This document shows, in pieces, positions 8,563 to 17,439 of a DNA stretch of 64,000 nucleotides (position 1 is the stretch's first letter; the number at the start of each line of letters is the position of its first letter). The position numbers and the translations under genes are program-made. The notes under the pieces were generated by a model that was not told the DNA's origin, ran no database searches, and was given only the letters and a program-made list of their open reading frames with translations. The stretch comes from Metabacillus crassostreae (GTDB lineage Bacteria; Bacillota; Bacilli; Bacillales; Bacillaceae): NCBI RefSeq assembly GCF_016908395.1, contig NZ_JAFBDU010000001.1:1426001-1490000 (forward strand), given 5' to 3'.

Positions 8563-8802
8563 TCACCAGGATATTGTAAAGGCTAAATAAAAGATATAAG
8601 CCAATGAAAGAATACCTGCAATTATATAGGCTAGAAAAATCGGATTTCGCATATAAGGATGTTCTTGAACTTTTTCATTTATTTGAGTATCATAGGTTGA
8701 TTTTCGCTCACTTACAAGTTTCCCAACTTTAAATGTATAAATTAAACTAACAGCTAAAATCAAAAGCGCTATTACACCGAGTACCATTGTTAAGTAAGTC
8801 AT
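8563..8802 (-). CDS. Small two-TM membrane protein
   Basis: The 79-residue protein has two hydrophobic helices (about residues 3-24 and 54-77) joined by a polar segment with basic residues. GGGGTGACTTAAGTAG precedes the ATG. I do not recognise the family. It lies 60 bases downstream of ykuI on the same strand and ends at a terminator, so it may be co-transcribed with ykuI. Confidence 0.6.
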   Translation of the reverse strand: MTYLTMVLGVIALLILAVSLIYTFKVGKLVSERKSTYDTQINEKVQEHPYMRNPIFLAYIIAGILSLAYIFYLAFTISW

Positions 8803-8861
8803 CTACTTAAGTCACCCCTTTTAAAAATAGGATAACTCAACACAAACAAAAATATGCTACC

Positions 8862-10079
8862 TTATAACAGTCCCTCTTCTTCAAATAAATATTCGTATGA
8901 TAAATCTACAAATAAATAATGGTTATGATTTAAAGGATATGAGAATGTTCTAATGAGCTCCCCTGTTTCAATATCACTATAAACATCACTTAAAAAACCC
9001 TTCTTCTCATATCGCATTTTTATAATATTGGCCAAAAAATATGGACGCCAACTCCAATTCTTCATATGATATTCTGGTTGTACAATCCAATTATCTTTTT
9101 TAAAAATATTAACCGATTGTTGAAAGCCATCTTCATCACAAATATAAATACGAAAACAGCAATCATCTAAATCAACTGATAATTTGTTAAGTAACAATTC
9201 ATAATTATCGTTTTCTTTATCATGTTTTAAAAGACTTTGCTGTATTCTTTTATGAAATTGTTCTGTAAAATTGTAGAGATTTTCAAGCTTCTTTTTCTCG
9301 GTAGAAATAAATCTCTGGAATTCATGCTTTAATCTTATCTTTGAAGCATCCCTCTGTGTGAATTCTCTCTTAGGTTTATCAAGATAGTAACCTTGATAAT
9401 AACGACCGCCATTTTTCCAAGCATATTGTAGCTGAAAATTCACCTCAACATCCTCATATAAAAGAGTGGCACCTATTTTTCTTGCTAATAGCGAAATTGA
9501 ATACAACACATCATAATAAGACTGCAAAGGTGATGTTAATCTTAACGGGTGTAAATCAATTTTAAGAATGTCTGGTGACAGCAATCCTATCCGATCTAAA
9601 TTGCTACTTGATTTACCGATATTATCTATAGCAATTTTTATTCCGTATGTTCTATAGTAAGTTAACAAATGATAAAGCTGTTCCATGTCACCAAGAAAAT
9701 TATGTTCTGTAATTTCCAGAACTAGTTGATTTAAATTTAATCCATCCTCTTTCTTTTCAAGCAAAGATTCTAAAAAGCTTTCGCCATGATCAAGCATAAG
9801 TAAATTTGCATCCCTGTTAATAAAAAGAAGGATTTCGCTATCATTAAGATCTATAAATTCATTTAGGGCTTTATGTAAAATATAATCATCAACTTCTATT
9901 CGGTATTCATCAGGAATATTTTCATCATGGAAAAAAAACCCTAAGCTCTCAACATCATGATTAACCTGAATTCTCCCCAAAACCTCATAACCCACTACCC
10001 GCTGTTCATCAGCACTAAATATTGCTTGATAGTATGGAATAACCTTTTCAAGATTTGTTAACACATCTAACGGATCCAA
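8862..10079 (-). CDS. ykuI: EAL-domain protein YkuI
   Basis: The 405-residue protein has an EAL domain (about residues 10-245) and a C-terminal YkuI_C PAS-like domain, the same layout and length as B. subtilis YkuI. The signature EAL reads EVL (YEVLGRIQ), and the loop normally reading DDFG reads DNIG, so one metal-binding aspartate is replaced. B. subtilis YkuI binds c-di-GMP but is reported to have little or no hydrolase activity; the residues here fit a receptor rather than an active phosphodiesterase. Translation starts at TTG with GGGGATTG upstream. Confidence 0.88.
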   Translation of the reverse strand: MDPLDVLTNLEKVIPYYQAIFSADEQRVVGYEVLGRIQVNHDVESLGFFFHDENIPDEYRIEVDDYILHKALNEFIDLNDSEILLFINRDANLLMLDHGESFLESLLEKKEDGLNLNQLVLEITEHNFLGDMEQLYHLLTYYRTYGIKIAIDNIGKSSSNLDRIGLLSPDILKIDLHPLRLTSPLQSYYDVLYSISLLARKIGATLLYEDVEVNFQLQYAWKNGGRYYQGYYLDKPKREFTQRDASKIRLKHEFQRFISTEKKKLENLYNFTEQFHKRIQQSLLKHDKENDNYELLLNKLSVDLDDCCFRIYICDEDGFQQSVNIFKKDNWIVQPEYHMKNWSWRPYFLANIIKMRYEKKGFLSDVYSDIETGELIRTFSYPLNHNHYLFVDLSYEYLFEEEGLL

Positions 10080-10534
10080 TACAATCCCCTCACCTATATC
10101 TATCTAAAGTATTAAAATTATACCATAAAGTGAGGCTTCCTTCACTTATAGTGTACTTTACGAACAAGAGGTGTTTTACTGAGCTAGCTTATAAGATGTT
10201 TAACACTTGAAAGCAAAAGGAAGGCAATATTATTAAAGGACAAAGGAGAAACAAAACCAGGATTGAAGATGTAGTTAGTTAAGCTTTTACTTTGGTCGGA
10301 ATTTTGATCATCACCATAAGTTAAGTCTATACAGATAAGAATAAAAACTCCTAGAATATCACCTAGGAGCTTTCTTCGTTTTCTCTTTTTGCGAGCAGTC
10401 AATTGTCTTGAGCTCCAGTAAACTAACACTATAAAAATATATAGGTAAATAACCTTTCCAACACAGGTAAAACAAATTATTATAGACGATCTTCTGATTT
10501 CATTTCTAACATGAGTTACAGAGATGTTACCAAC
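10080..10534. other. Intergenic region between fadH and ykuI
   Basis: The 455 bases hold one terminator-like hairpin: on the minus strand CTCCTAG-GTGATATT-CTAGGAG followed by TTTTTATTCTT (about 10366-10330). An 81-codon frame starting with GTG at 10429 spans the hairpin, has no ribosome site and is not credible. The ykuI promoter should be in 10080-10330. Confidence 0.45.
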
Positions 10535-11299
10535 TTAAAAAGGATATTGGTTTAGCCACTGTCCTCCGTCTAATGTTATACACTCGCCATTCATATATGC
10601 TGCATCATCAGATAATATAAAAGCAGCTAAAGCAGCAATTTCTTCTGGTGTCCCTAAACGGTTTAGCGGTACACTATTTAATGTTCTTTTGGCTGCTTCT
10701 TCTGATTCCCATAATTTATCTGCTCCACCTGTCCTTTCTATTGGACCAGGAGCAATTGCGTTAACCCTTATACTATATTTTCTACCCCATTCAACAGCCA
10801 ATGTTCTAGTCATCGATAGAACACCAGATTTTGCAGCAGCTGAATGAATAACACCTGGACCAGCATTCCATGCATAAGTAGCAACCATATTTAATATTGC
10901 ACCTTTTGATTGCTTCTCTATCCAGTACTTACCTATTGCGGAACTACAATAGAATGTTCCATTTAACACTATATCAATGACAGACTTCCATCCATTTACA
11001 GACAGATTCTCAGCAGGACAAAGGAAATTACCAGCTGCGTTATTCACAAGAGCATCAATTCTACCAAATCTTTCATCTACCATATTGATCATATCAAAAA
11101 CCATTGTTGAATCTCTAACATCCAATTGAATCGGATAAACTTGGTCTTCGAATGTCTCTATTTCTTTTTTCGTATTTTCAAGCTTTTCTAGTGTTCTACC
11201 AATAATGACTACATTTGCACCATCCTTCGCAAATCGTTTCGCCATTGCTTTTCCCATCCCATTTGAACCACCAGTTACAATAACTACTTTACCCTTCAT
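10535..11299 (-). CDS. fadH: 2,4-dienoyl-CoA reductase (FadH/YkuF)
   Basis: The 254-residue short-chain dehydrogenase has the cofactor motif TGGSNGMG near residue 9 and NNAAGN. Where classical SDRs have YxxxK it has SAAAK (after GVIH); absence of the tyrosine is typical of peroxisomal-type 2,4-dienoyl-CoA reductases. It reduces dienoyl-CoA intermediates so that unsaturated fatty acids can enter beta-oxidation, using NADPH. It occupies the place of B. subtilis ykuF/fadH. An AGGGGG site precedes the ATG, and a dyad operator lies just upstream. Confidence 0.9.
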   Translation of the reverse strand: MKGKVVIVTGGSNGMGKAMAKRFAKDGANVVIIGRTLEKLENTKKEIETFEDQVYPIQLDVRDSTMVFDMINMVDERFGRIDALVNNAAGNFLCPAENLSVNGWKSVIDIVLNGTFYCSSAIGKYWIEKQSKGAILNMVATYAWNAGPGVIHSAAAKSGVLSMTRTLAVEWGRKYSIRVNAIAPGPIERTGGADKLWESEEAAKRTLNSVPLNRLGTPEEIAALAAFILSDDAAYMNGECITLDGGQWLNQYPF

Positions 11300-11319
11300 A
11301 CATATTACCCCCTATAAAA

Positions 11320-11335
11320 ATGAATGTTCATTCAT
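11320..11335. promoter_or_regulatory. Palindromic operator-like site upstream of fadH
   Basis: ATGAATGTTCATTCAT is a perfect 16-base palindrome about 20 bases upstream of the fadH start. Its half-site TGAATG is the one used in Bacillus FadR boxes, but the spacing between half-sites is 2 bases instead of 6. A TetR-family fatty-acid repressor is the likely ligand; which one is not determined. Confidence 0.5.
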
Positions 11336-11554
11336 TTTTATTTTACCATAAAAAACACAGTTTTTTTTCTATTGTAAATTTTTTTAGAAATAAAACTTCA
11401 CTTTTAAGACTTATAATTGTAATAGAACTCTTAATTTAAACCATGATATACTTAGACTATTCAGTATGTTCTTGAAGATGCGAAACTTATGAACATATAT
11501 ACTTATTAGATTAATATGGAAGAATAATTATAAAATTAGGGATTGATAGATAGC

Positions 11555-12415
11555 ATGACAAAACAATATTCTAGAAGATCTTTTTTAAAAGGTCTTCTTT
11601 CCTTTTCTTTCGGTAGCTTATTATTAGCTTCAAGCGGTTATACATATGCGAGATATTTTGAGCCAACAATGCTTGGGGTAGAAAAACTAAAGATGATCGA
11701 TCCTAAAATTCCAATATCATTTGAGGGTTTTACAATTGTTCAATTTAGCGATACTCATTTAAGTGAGTATTTTACATTAAAACAGTTGGAGACGTTAGTA
11801 AATAAAATAAATAGCCTTTCACCAGATCTTATTCTATTTACAGGTGATTTAATGGATGAGCCTAATAACTATACACATATTAATGAAATTGTTCCTGTTT
11901 TAGAAAAGCTTAAAGCCCCATTTGGTAAATATGCTGTATATGGAAACCACGATCATGGTGGATATGGAACAGATATTTATAAAAATGTTATTGAAATGTC
12001 TGGATTTACACTTTTACTTAACGAAGCAACAAATATATCAAAGGCAGATGGTAGTAAAATAGTGATTGCTGGGATCGATGATTTGATGCTAGGTAAACCA
12101 AGCTATGAGGGAGCTTTAGGAAACTTAAATAAAGAATTTTATAATATTTTATTAGCTCATGAACCAGATGCTGCACTTGAAACAAAAAACTATTTTGTTG
12201 ATTTGCAGTTATCAGGTCACAGTCATGGAGGTCAAATACAACTGCCTTTTTATGGCCCTCTCATAACTCCTCCTTATGCTATGCATTATTTTGAGGGTAT
12301 GTATGAGGTCGATTCAATGAAGTTGTATGTGAATCGGGGAATAGGTACTACTAGGCTTCCTTTCAGGTTTTTATCACCGCCTGAAATTACTCATTTCACT
12401 CTTTCTCCAAAATAA
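11555..12415 (+). CDS. ykuE: Tat-exported metallophosphoesterase YkuE
   Basis: The protein (286 residues from ATG 11555; a TTG at 11543 is also possible) opens with a twin-arginine signal, SRRSFLKG, followed by a hydrophobic helix. Then come metallophosphatase motifs in order: DTHLSE, GDLMDE, GNHDHGG, and GHSHGGQ near the end. B. subtilis YkuE is a known Tat substrate that binds the cell wall. It belongs to the calcineurin-like phosphoesterases with a dinuclear metal site; the natural substrate is uncertain. It ends at a terminator shared with the convergent GGDEF-EAL gene. Confidence 0.9.
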   Translation: MTKQYSRRSFLKGLLSFSFGSLLLASSGYTYARYFEPTMLGVEKLKMIDPKIPISFEGFTIVQFSDTHLSEYFTLKQLETLVNKINSLSPDLILFTGDLMDEPNNYTHINEIVPVLEKLKAPFGKYAVYGNHDHGGYGTDIYKNVIEMSGFTLLLNEATNISKADGSKIVIAGIDDLMLGKPSYEGALGNLNKEFYNILLAHEPDAALETKNYFVDLQLSGHSHGGQIQLPFYGPLITPPYAMHYFEGMYEVDSMKLYVNRGIGTTRLPFRFLSPPEITHFTLSPK

Positions 12416-12459
12416 AACGTGAAGAAGGAATCTGTATGTGTCGATTCCTTCTTCACGTT
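12416..12459. terminator. Bidirectional terminator ykuE / GGDEF-EAL gene
   Basis: AACGTGAAGAAGGAATC (12416-12432) and GATTCCTTCTTCACGTT (12443-12459) form a perfect 17-bp stem with a 10-base loop. Confidence 0.75.
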
Positions 12460-12469
12460 AATCACCCAT

Positions 12470-14557
12470 TTATTCAAAAAACTTTGTAATTTGTTCAGCA
12501 GGAATAGGTCTACTAAATAGATAGCCTTGTCCTTTATGACACTTTAAATTGCTTAAAAAATCTAATTGTTCATCTGTTTCAATACCTTCAGCAACAACAG
12601 TGAGTCCTAAATGTTCAGCTAGATGTAAAATCGTTGTTACGATCGCTTCATCTTTTTTATCAAGCAAAACATCTTTAATAAACGATTGGTCAATTTTTAA
12701 AGTATCAATTGGAAACTGTTTTAAGTACATTAATGAAGAAAAACCAGTACCGAAGTCATCAACTGAAATCATTACTCCCAGTTTCTTCAGCCTTGTAATC
12801 ATCTTGAGTGCTTCCTCAGCATCTTGTAAGGAACCCTCAGTAATTTCAAATTCGATATGTTTCGGACTTATTTTATACGTTTTAAATAAGGATTCGATCA
12901 TATCGATTAAATGTGGCTGTTGAAATTGTTTAGCTGAAAGATTAATAGCAATAGTAGTTTCTGGGTATCCTTCTTCTTGCCAAGAAAGTATTTGTTTGCA
13001 TGCTTCCTCTATAACCCACTCTCCAATAGGTATAATCAAACCCGATTCCTCAGCAATTGGAATAAAAACGCCTGGAGAAACGTTTCCAAGCTTGGGATGA
13101 TTCCATCTTAATAATGCTTCAAAGCTAACTACTTTATTTGAAGACAAATCAATTTGGGGCTGATAAAATAGAGTTAATTCCTCATGCTCAATAGCCCTTC
13201 TTAGCCCAGTTTCAATTTCAAGTAACTCGTTGGTATTTTTATCCATCTCGTTATCATAGAAAAGGTATTGAGCACGATTCCTTTGCTTTACGACAAACAA
13301 AGCTTTGTCGGCTTTAGTTATAAGAGAATCATCGTCATTACAATCTTCCGGAAACATACTTATCCCGATACTTAAGGAAATGAAATATAGTATTTCATCT
13401 AAATAAAAGGGTTCCTTGAACTTTTGAATTAATTGATCTGCAACTAATTTTGCCTTTTTTCGATCAGTGTCAGGTAAAACAATGATGAATTCATCCCCTC
13501 CATGTCGATAAACAGAATACAGAGGTCCAACTAGGTCGGAGAGTCTTTTACTTACTTCAATCAAGAGTAGGTCGCCACTATTATGACCTAGAATATCATT
13601 TAGCATTTTAAACCGATCTAAATCGATATACATAACTGCAACAGATTGCTTATTATTAAATTGTAAGATATGTTTCAAATCGCTTTTTAAGGCACTTCGA
13701 TTTAATAAGCCTGTAAGAGGGTCATGATAAGCCATATGCTCAATCATTTCTGATTGTTTTGTTTTTTCAGTTATATCTCGAAGGATAAAAAAGATTCCAT
13801 TCACTTTTCCATTGATAATAATAGGAACTGTTTTATAATGGACATTTAATTTTTTATTTTTATAAAGTAGTATTGCTTCTCCTTCAACTGAGTTACCGTC
13901 AATTGTCTGGTGAAAAGCATTTCTTAAAGGTTTAACATCCTGTGCTTCAAATAAATCAAAAATACTATTTCCTTCAATAGCATTCTGATTACTGTTTAAT
14001 AGTCTCAATACAGAAGGATTCACCGTTAATATTTCACTAGATAAGTTAATAGAAAATACTGCATCCATATTATGATCAACCAATGATTTATACATTTCTT
14101 GACTTTCTAGTAACATTCTTTGTTCTATTACACGATCTGTAATGTCCCTCGTAACCGCAATTATGTATATTACTTTGCCCTGATCATTTTTAATTGGAGT
14201 CAAGATTGTTTCACCATATGAGAATAATTTCTCATTGATTTGCACCTTATCTTGGTAAGAAAATGTTTTTTTTGATTCAACTGCCTTCAAATACTTTTCA
14301 TGCAAATGGTCAGCTATTTCACTACGAACAAAATCATAAAAGGTTTTGCCAACATAATCTTGCCCTAATTTAGCATGAATCTTCCCAATATCATTTGCAA
14401 ACAAATATGTAAAAGAATTATCGCTTTCAACTTTCATAATAAATATTAAATCTTGAACATGTTTTAAAATTATATCAAAAATAAATGGTTCGATTTCAGT
14501 ATATCGCTCATCATTTTCAAGATCTTTTTTAATTAAATTTAAAAAATAGTTGTTCAC
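12470..14557 (-). CDS. PAS-PAS-GGDEF-EAL c-di-GMP enzyme
   Basis: The 695-residue cytosolic protein has two PAS domains (about 25-140 and 150-265), a GGDEF domain with intact motif GGDEF at 353-357, and an EAL domain starting with FEALLRW at 479-485. The EAL domain keeps NLSAKQF, EITEGS, DDFGTGFSSL, KIDQSF and AEGIE, so it looks like an active phosphodiesterase. No RxxD inhibitory site precedes GGDEF. Both activities, or a GTP-stimulated hydrolase, are possible. The gene is an insertion between ykuE and the ppk-ppx pair. No membrane segment is seen. Confidence 0.9.
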   Translation of the reverse strand: MNNYFLNLIKKDLENDERYTEIEPFIFDIILKHVQDLIFIMKVESDNSFTYLFANDIGKIHAKLGQDYVGKTFYDFVRSEIADHLHEKYLKAVESKKTFSYQDKVQINEKLFSYGETILTPIKNDQGKVIYIIAVTRDITDRVIEQRMLLESQEMYKSLVDHNMDAVFSINLSSEILTVNPSVLRLLNSNQNAIEGNSIFDLFEAQDVKPLRNAFHQTIDGNSVEGEAILLYKNKKLNVHYKTVPIIINGKVNGIFFILRDITEKTKQSEMIEHMAYHDPLTGLLNRSALKSDLKHILQFNNKQSVAVMYIDLDRFKMLNDILGHNSGDLLLIEVSKRLSDLVGPLYSVYRHGGDEFIIVLPDTDRKKAKLVADQLIQKFKEPFYLDEILYFISLSIGISMFPEDCNDDDSLITKADKALFVVKQRNRAQYLFYDNEMDKNTNELLEIETGLRRAIEHEELTLFYQPQIDLSSNKVVSFEALLRWNHPKLGNVSPGVFIPIAEESGLIIPIGEWVIEEACKQILSWQEEGYPETTIAINLSAKQFQQPHLIDMIESLFKTYKISPKHIEFEITEGSLQDAEEALKMITRLKKLGVMISVDDFGTGFSSLMYLKQFPIDTLKIDQSFIKDVLLDKKDEAIVTTILHLAEHLGLTVVAEGIETDEQLDFLSNLKCHKGQGYLFSRPIPAEQITKFFE

Positions 14558-14593
14558 TAGTCATCATCCTGTACATTTCTATTTATATTGCTG

Positions 14594-14706
14594 CTGTTAA
14601 ACATTGTGTTGATTTTTGTAACAGGCATTCGCTTTCCCGGGAATATCCTCTGCAGGAGTCTCATGGACCCTTCACTCCAATCAACAAAATGCTAAAAATC
14701 AACATT
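14594..14706 (-). repeat. Dispersed intergenic repeat, copy A (internally shortened)
   Basis: Reads, in reverse orientation to copy D at 35286-35450, through CTGTTAAAC, ACAGGCATTCGCTTTCC, GCAGGAGTCTCAT and TCCAATCAACAAA. The central part of copy D is missing. The two ends are inverted versions of CTTTGTTG-type sequence. Confidence 0.75.
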
Positions 14707-14830
14707 AAGCTATAACATAGCCATTATAGTAGAAATAGTTAAAATTCAAAGTATATTTTAATAGTACCACAATGTCTTATGATGTGATATATCAATAAAA
14801 TGCCCACATGATTAATGCTTTATGAATTGA

Positions 14831-14882
14831 TTTGTTAAACTTTGTTGTTGATTTCCGTTACAGGCATTCGCTTTCCCGGGGG
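14831..14882 (-). repeat. Dispersed intergenic repeat, copy B (half copy)
   Basis: TTGTTAAACTTTGTTGTTGA followed by TTTCCGTTACAGGCATTCGC and TTTCCCGG match one end of copy D almost exactly. The other half is absent and unrelated sequence follows. Confidence 0.75.
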
Positions 14883-15006
14883 AAAAAAGAGAAAGTGCTA
14901 ATAATAAGAGAATTTGCCACTAACTGTATAAATTAAAGTTTTTCCTACAAATGACAAATGGAACAGAATTTTAATGAACAAATAAATGTTAAAAATATTC
15001 TATATA

Positions 15007-15046
15007 CAAAAAAAGATAGTGCTCATAAAATAAGCGCTACCCCTTT
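15007..15046 (-). terminator. Probable terminator of ppk
   Basis: On the minus strand TAGCGCT...AGCACTA (one mismatch) is followed by TCTTTTTTT, just after the ppk stop codon. Confidence 0.5.
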
Positions 15047-15070
15047 TGTTATGTAATATTTATTGTTTCT

Positions 15071-17182
15071 TTATTCTTCATCTTCCATCACTTGATAAGC
15101 TTTACTGAACAATAATAACTGACTATCTACAATTGGTTCATCTAGTTTACGTTCTACATAATGATAGATTCCGAACTCATCTTGTTCTCTAGCCTTCACA
15201 TTATCAGCTAATGCACTATCTAAGATTGCATTAATACGCATCTTAATGTCTCCGTCATAAATTGGGAATAAAATCTCCACTCTTTTTTCCATATTTCTAG
15301 TCATCATATCCGCAGATGATAAAAATGTTTTACCTTCACCATTATGATGGAAAAAATAAATCCTGCTGTGTTCTAAAAATCTTCCCACAATACTTCTAAC
15401 TCTAATATTTTCACTAACTCCTTTAATACCAGTTCTTAAACAACATGTACCTCTAACGATTAAGTCGATTTTCACACCAGCATTTGATGCCTCATAAAGC
15501 TTTGTAATGACTACTTTATCAGTTAAAGAATTCATTTTAGAAATGATTCTTCCGTTACCAAATCTTTTATGAAAGTGAATTTCTTCTTCTATTAAGTTTA
15601 TAAAGTCCTTTCGAATATCAAAAGGTGCAACAGATAAATGATGAAAATCAGGTTTCTCAGTATAACCACTTAAATAATTAAAAAAGTTCGTAGCATCAAT
15701 TCCAAACTTCCTTTTTGATGTTATTAGTCCCATATCTGTATAAATTTTAGCTGTTTGATCATTATAATTTCCAGTACCTAAGTGAACGAATCTCTCTATT
15801 CTGTTATTCTTTCTTCTAACAACGAGAGTAATTTTGCTATGGGTTTTTAAGTACGTCATTCCATAAATAACATGACACCCTGATTTTTCTAATTCTTTTG
15901 CCCACTGTACATTATTTTCTTCATCAAATCTAGCTTTTAGCTCCACTAACACCGTTACCTGTTTACCTTTCTCAGCAGCACGTTTTAATGCTTCAATAAC
16001 AGGTGAATCACCACTAACCCGATATAATGTTTGTTTAATAGCTAATACATCTGGGTCTTCCGCAGCTTCAGTAACAAACTCAATAACAGGCTCGAACGAC
16101 TCATAAGGATGATGAAGAAACACATCCTGTTCGGAAATCTTTTCAAAAATATCTTCATCTGAAGATATATCACGCGGTGGTTGCGGAATTAGTGTCTGAA
16201 AAACTAAATCTTCACGGGTTTTGGCCATATTTTTATAAAATCCAAATAATATTGTAAGATCAATTGGACCATCTATTTCGTATACATCTTTTTCATGAAC
16301 TTCTAATACTTCAGTCAAATAACGTAAAATATTTAAATCAAAGCGATCCTTCTGTATTTCAAGTCTAACCGCAGCTCCCCACTTACGTTTCTTTAGTTCC
16401 TTTTCAATTTCCTTTAATAAATCTCTTGCACCTTCTTCGTGAATCGTTAAATCTGCATTTCTAGTAATACGAAAAATTGAAACAGATACAACATTATAGC
16501 CCTTAAATAATTTGTATATAAAATGGCTAATAATTTCTTCTAATAAAATGAACTGAGTTTTTTCACCAGATGTGTGAAGGGATACGAAACGGTCCAACAC
16601 TGCTGGTACTTGAACTATAGCCGTTTTGAAACGATTTTCCTGGTATTCATCATTATCCTCAATCACAATAGCCAGATTTAGACTTTTATTTAAAAGCATT
16701 GGGAATGGACGGTATGCATCAACTGCCATTGGAGTAAGAACAGGAAAAATATTCTCATCAAAGTACTCTTCCAAATTCCTTCTTTGTTCAGAAGTAACAT
16801 CAGCCATCTGAACCATTTCAATACTTTCTTCTTCTAATTTTGGAATAAGAACCTTGTTATAAGCCTCGTATTGTAGCTCAACAAGACTATGTGTTTTTTT
16901 CGCAATTTGATTTAATTGCTGCTTTGGCGTCATACCTGCTTTATTTTCAGGTTTATTAAACCCTGCTTTTACTTGATCTTTCAGTCCTGCTACACGGACC
17001 ATAAAAAATTCATCTAAGTTGGAACTAAATATCGCTAAGAATTTAAGACGTTCTAATAAAGGATTTTTCTCATCAAGAGATTCTTCTAATACACGTTCAT
17101 TAAAAGCCAACCAGCTAAGTTCTCTATTGTTATAATAAAGTGGACTTTGAAGTTTTATCATATTTTTATCTATTGTATTCAT
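15071..17182 (-). CDS. ppk: Polyphosphate kinase 1
   Basis: The protein (703 residues from ATG 17182) matches PPK1 throughout: an N-terminal domain starting LSWLAFNERVLEE, and the C-terminal phospholipase-D-like halves including FVHLGTGNYNDQTAKIYTD with the conserved histidine, and IVRGTCCLRTG. It makes polyphosphate from ATP reversibly. The open frame extends to 17344, but GGGGTGGAGTAGAA directly before 17182 fixes the start. ppx lies upstream on the same strand, 257 bases away. B. subtilis lacks this gene pair at this locus. Confidence 0.95.
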   Translation of the reverse strand: MNTIDKNMIKLQSPLYYNNRELSWLAFNERVLEESLDEKNPLLERLKFLAIFSSNLDEFFMVRVAGLKDQVKAGFNKPENKAGMTPKQQLNQIAKKTHSLVELQYEAYNKVLIPKLEEESIEMVQMADVTSEQRRNLEEYFDENIFPVLTPMAVDAYRPFPMLLNKSLNLAIVIEDNDEYQENRFKTAIVQVPAVLDRFVSLHTSGEKTQFILLEEIISHFIYKLFKGYNVVSVSIFRITRNADLTIHEEGARDLLKEIEKELKKRKWGAAVRLEIQKDRFDLNILRYLTEVLEVHEKDVYEIDGPIDLTILFGFYKNMAKTREDLVFQTLIPQPPRDISSDEDIFEKISEQDVFLHHPYESFEPVIEFVTEAAEDPDVLAIKQTLYRVSGDSPVIEALKRAAEKGKQVTVLVELKARFDEENNVQWAKELEKSGCHVIYGMTYLKTHSKITLVVRRKNNRIERFVHLGTGNYNDQTAKIYTDMGLITSKRKFGIDATNFFNYLSGYTEKPDFHHLSVAPFDIRKDFINLIEEEIHFHKRFGNGRIISKMNSLTDKVVITKLYEASNAGVKIDLIVRGTCCLRTGIKGVSENIRVRSIVGRFLEHSRIYFFHHNGEGKTFLSSADMMTRNMEKRVEILFPIYDGDIKMRINAILDSALADNVKAREQDEFGIYHYVERKLDEPIVDSQLLLFSKAYQVMEDEE

Positions 17183-17439
17183 TTCTACTCCACCCCTTAT
17201 TTCGACATTTATATACAATTCCATGATAGCATTAAGATAACAATTCAATTGTAAATTATATGTAAAATTTTTGTATTTTTTTCGTAAATACCGATAATTT
17301 ATTTCACACAATATAAAATTTAGCTTTGGATTATTATAAACCACTAGGGAAAGGCAATTAACTAGAGTGAAGATGATAAGAAATGTCGTAATTTCATGAT
17401 AATAAAAGACTTTTTTTCGTAAATTATAGTCCTAATTCT

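Larger units (their letters stand above)
14558..15006. other. Intergenic region with repeat copies A and B
   Basis: The stretch between ppk and the GGDEF-EAL gene is non-coding. It contains a shortened copy (14594-14706) and a half copy (14831-14882) of the dispersed repeat described separately, and otherwise A+T-rich DNA. Confidence 0.6.

Noticed and set aside
10184-10429. 81-codon minus-strand frame between fadH and ykuI
   Set aside because: No ribosome site before the GTG and it runs through a terminator hairpin.
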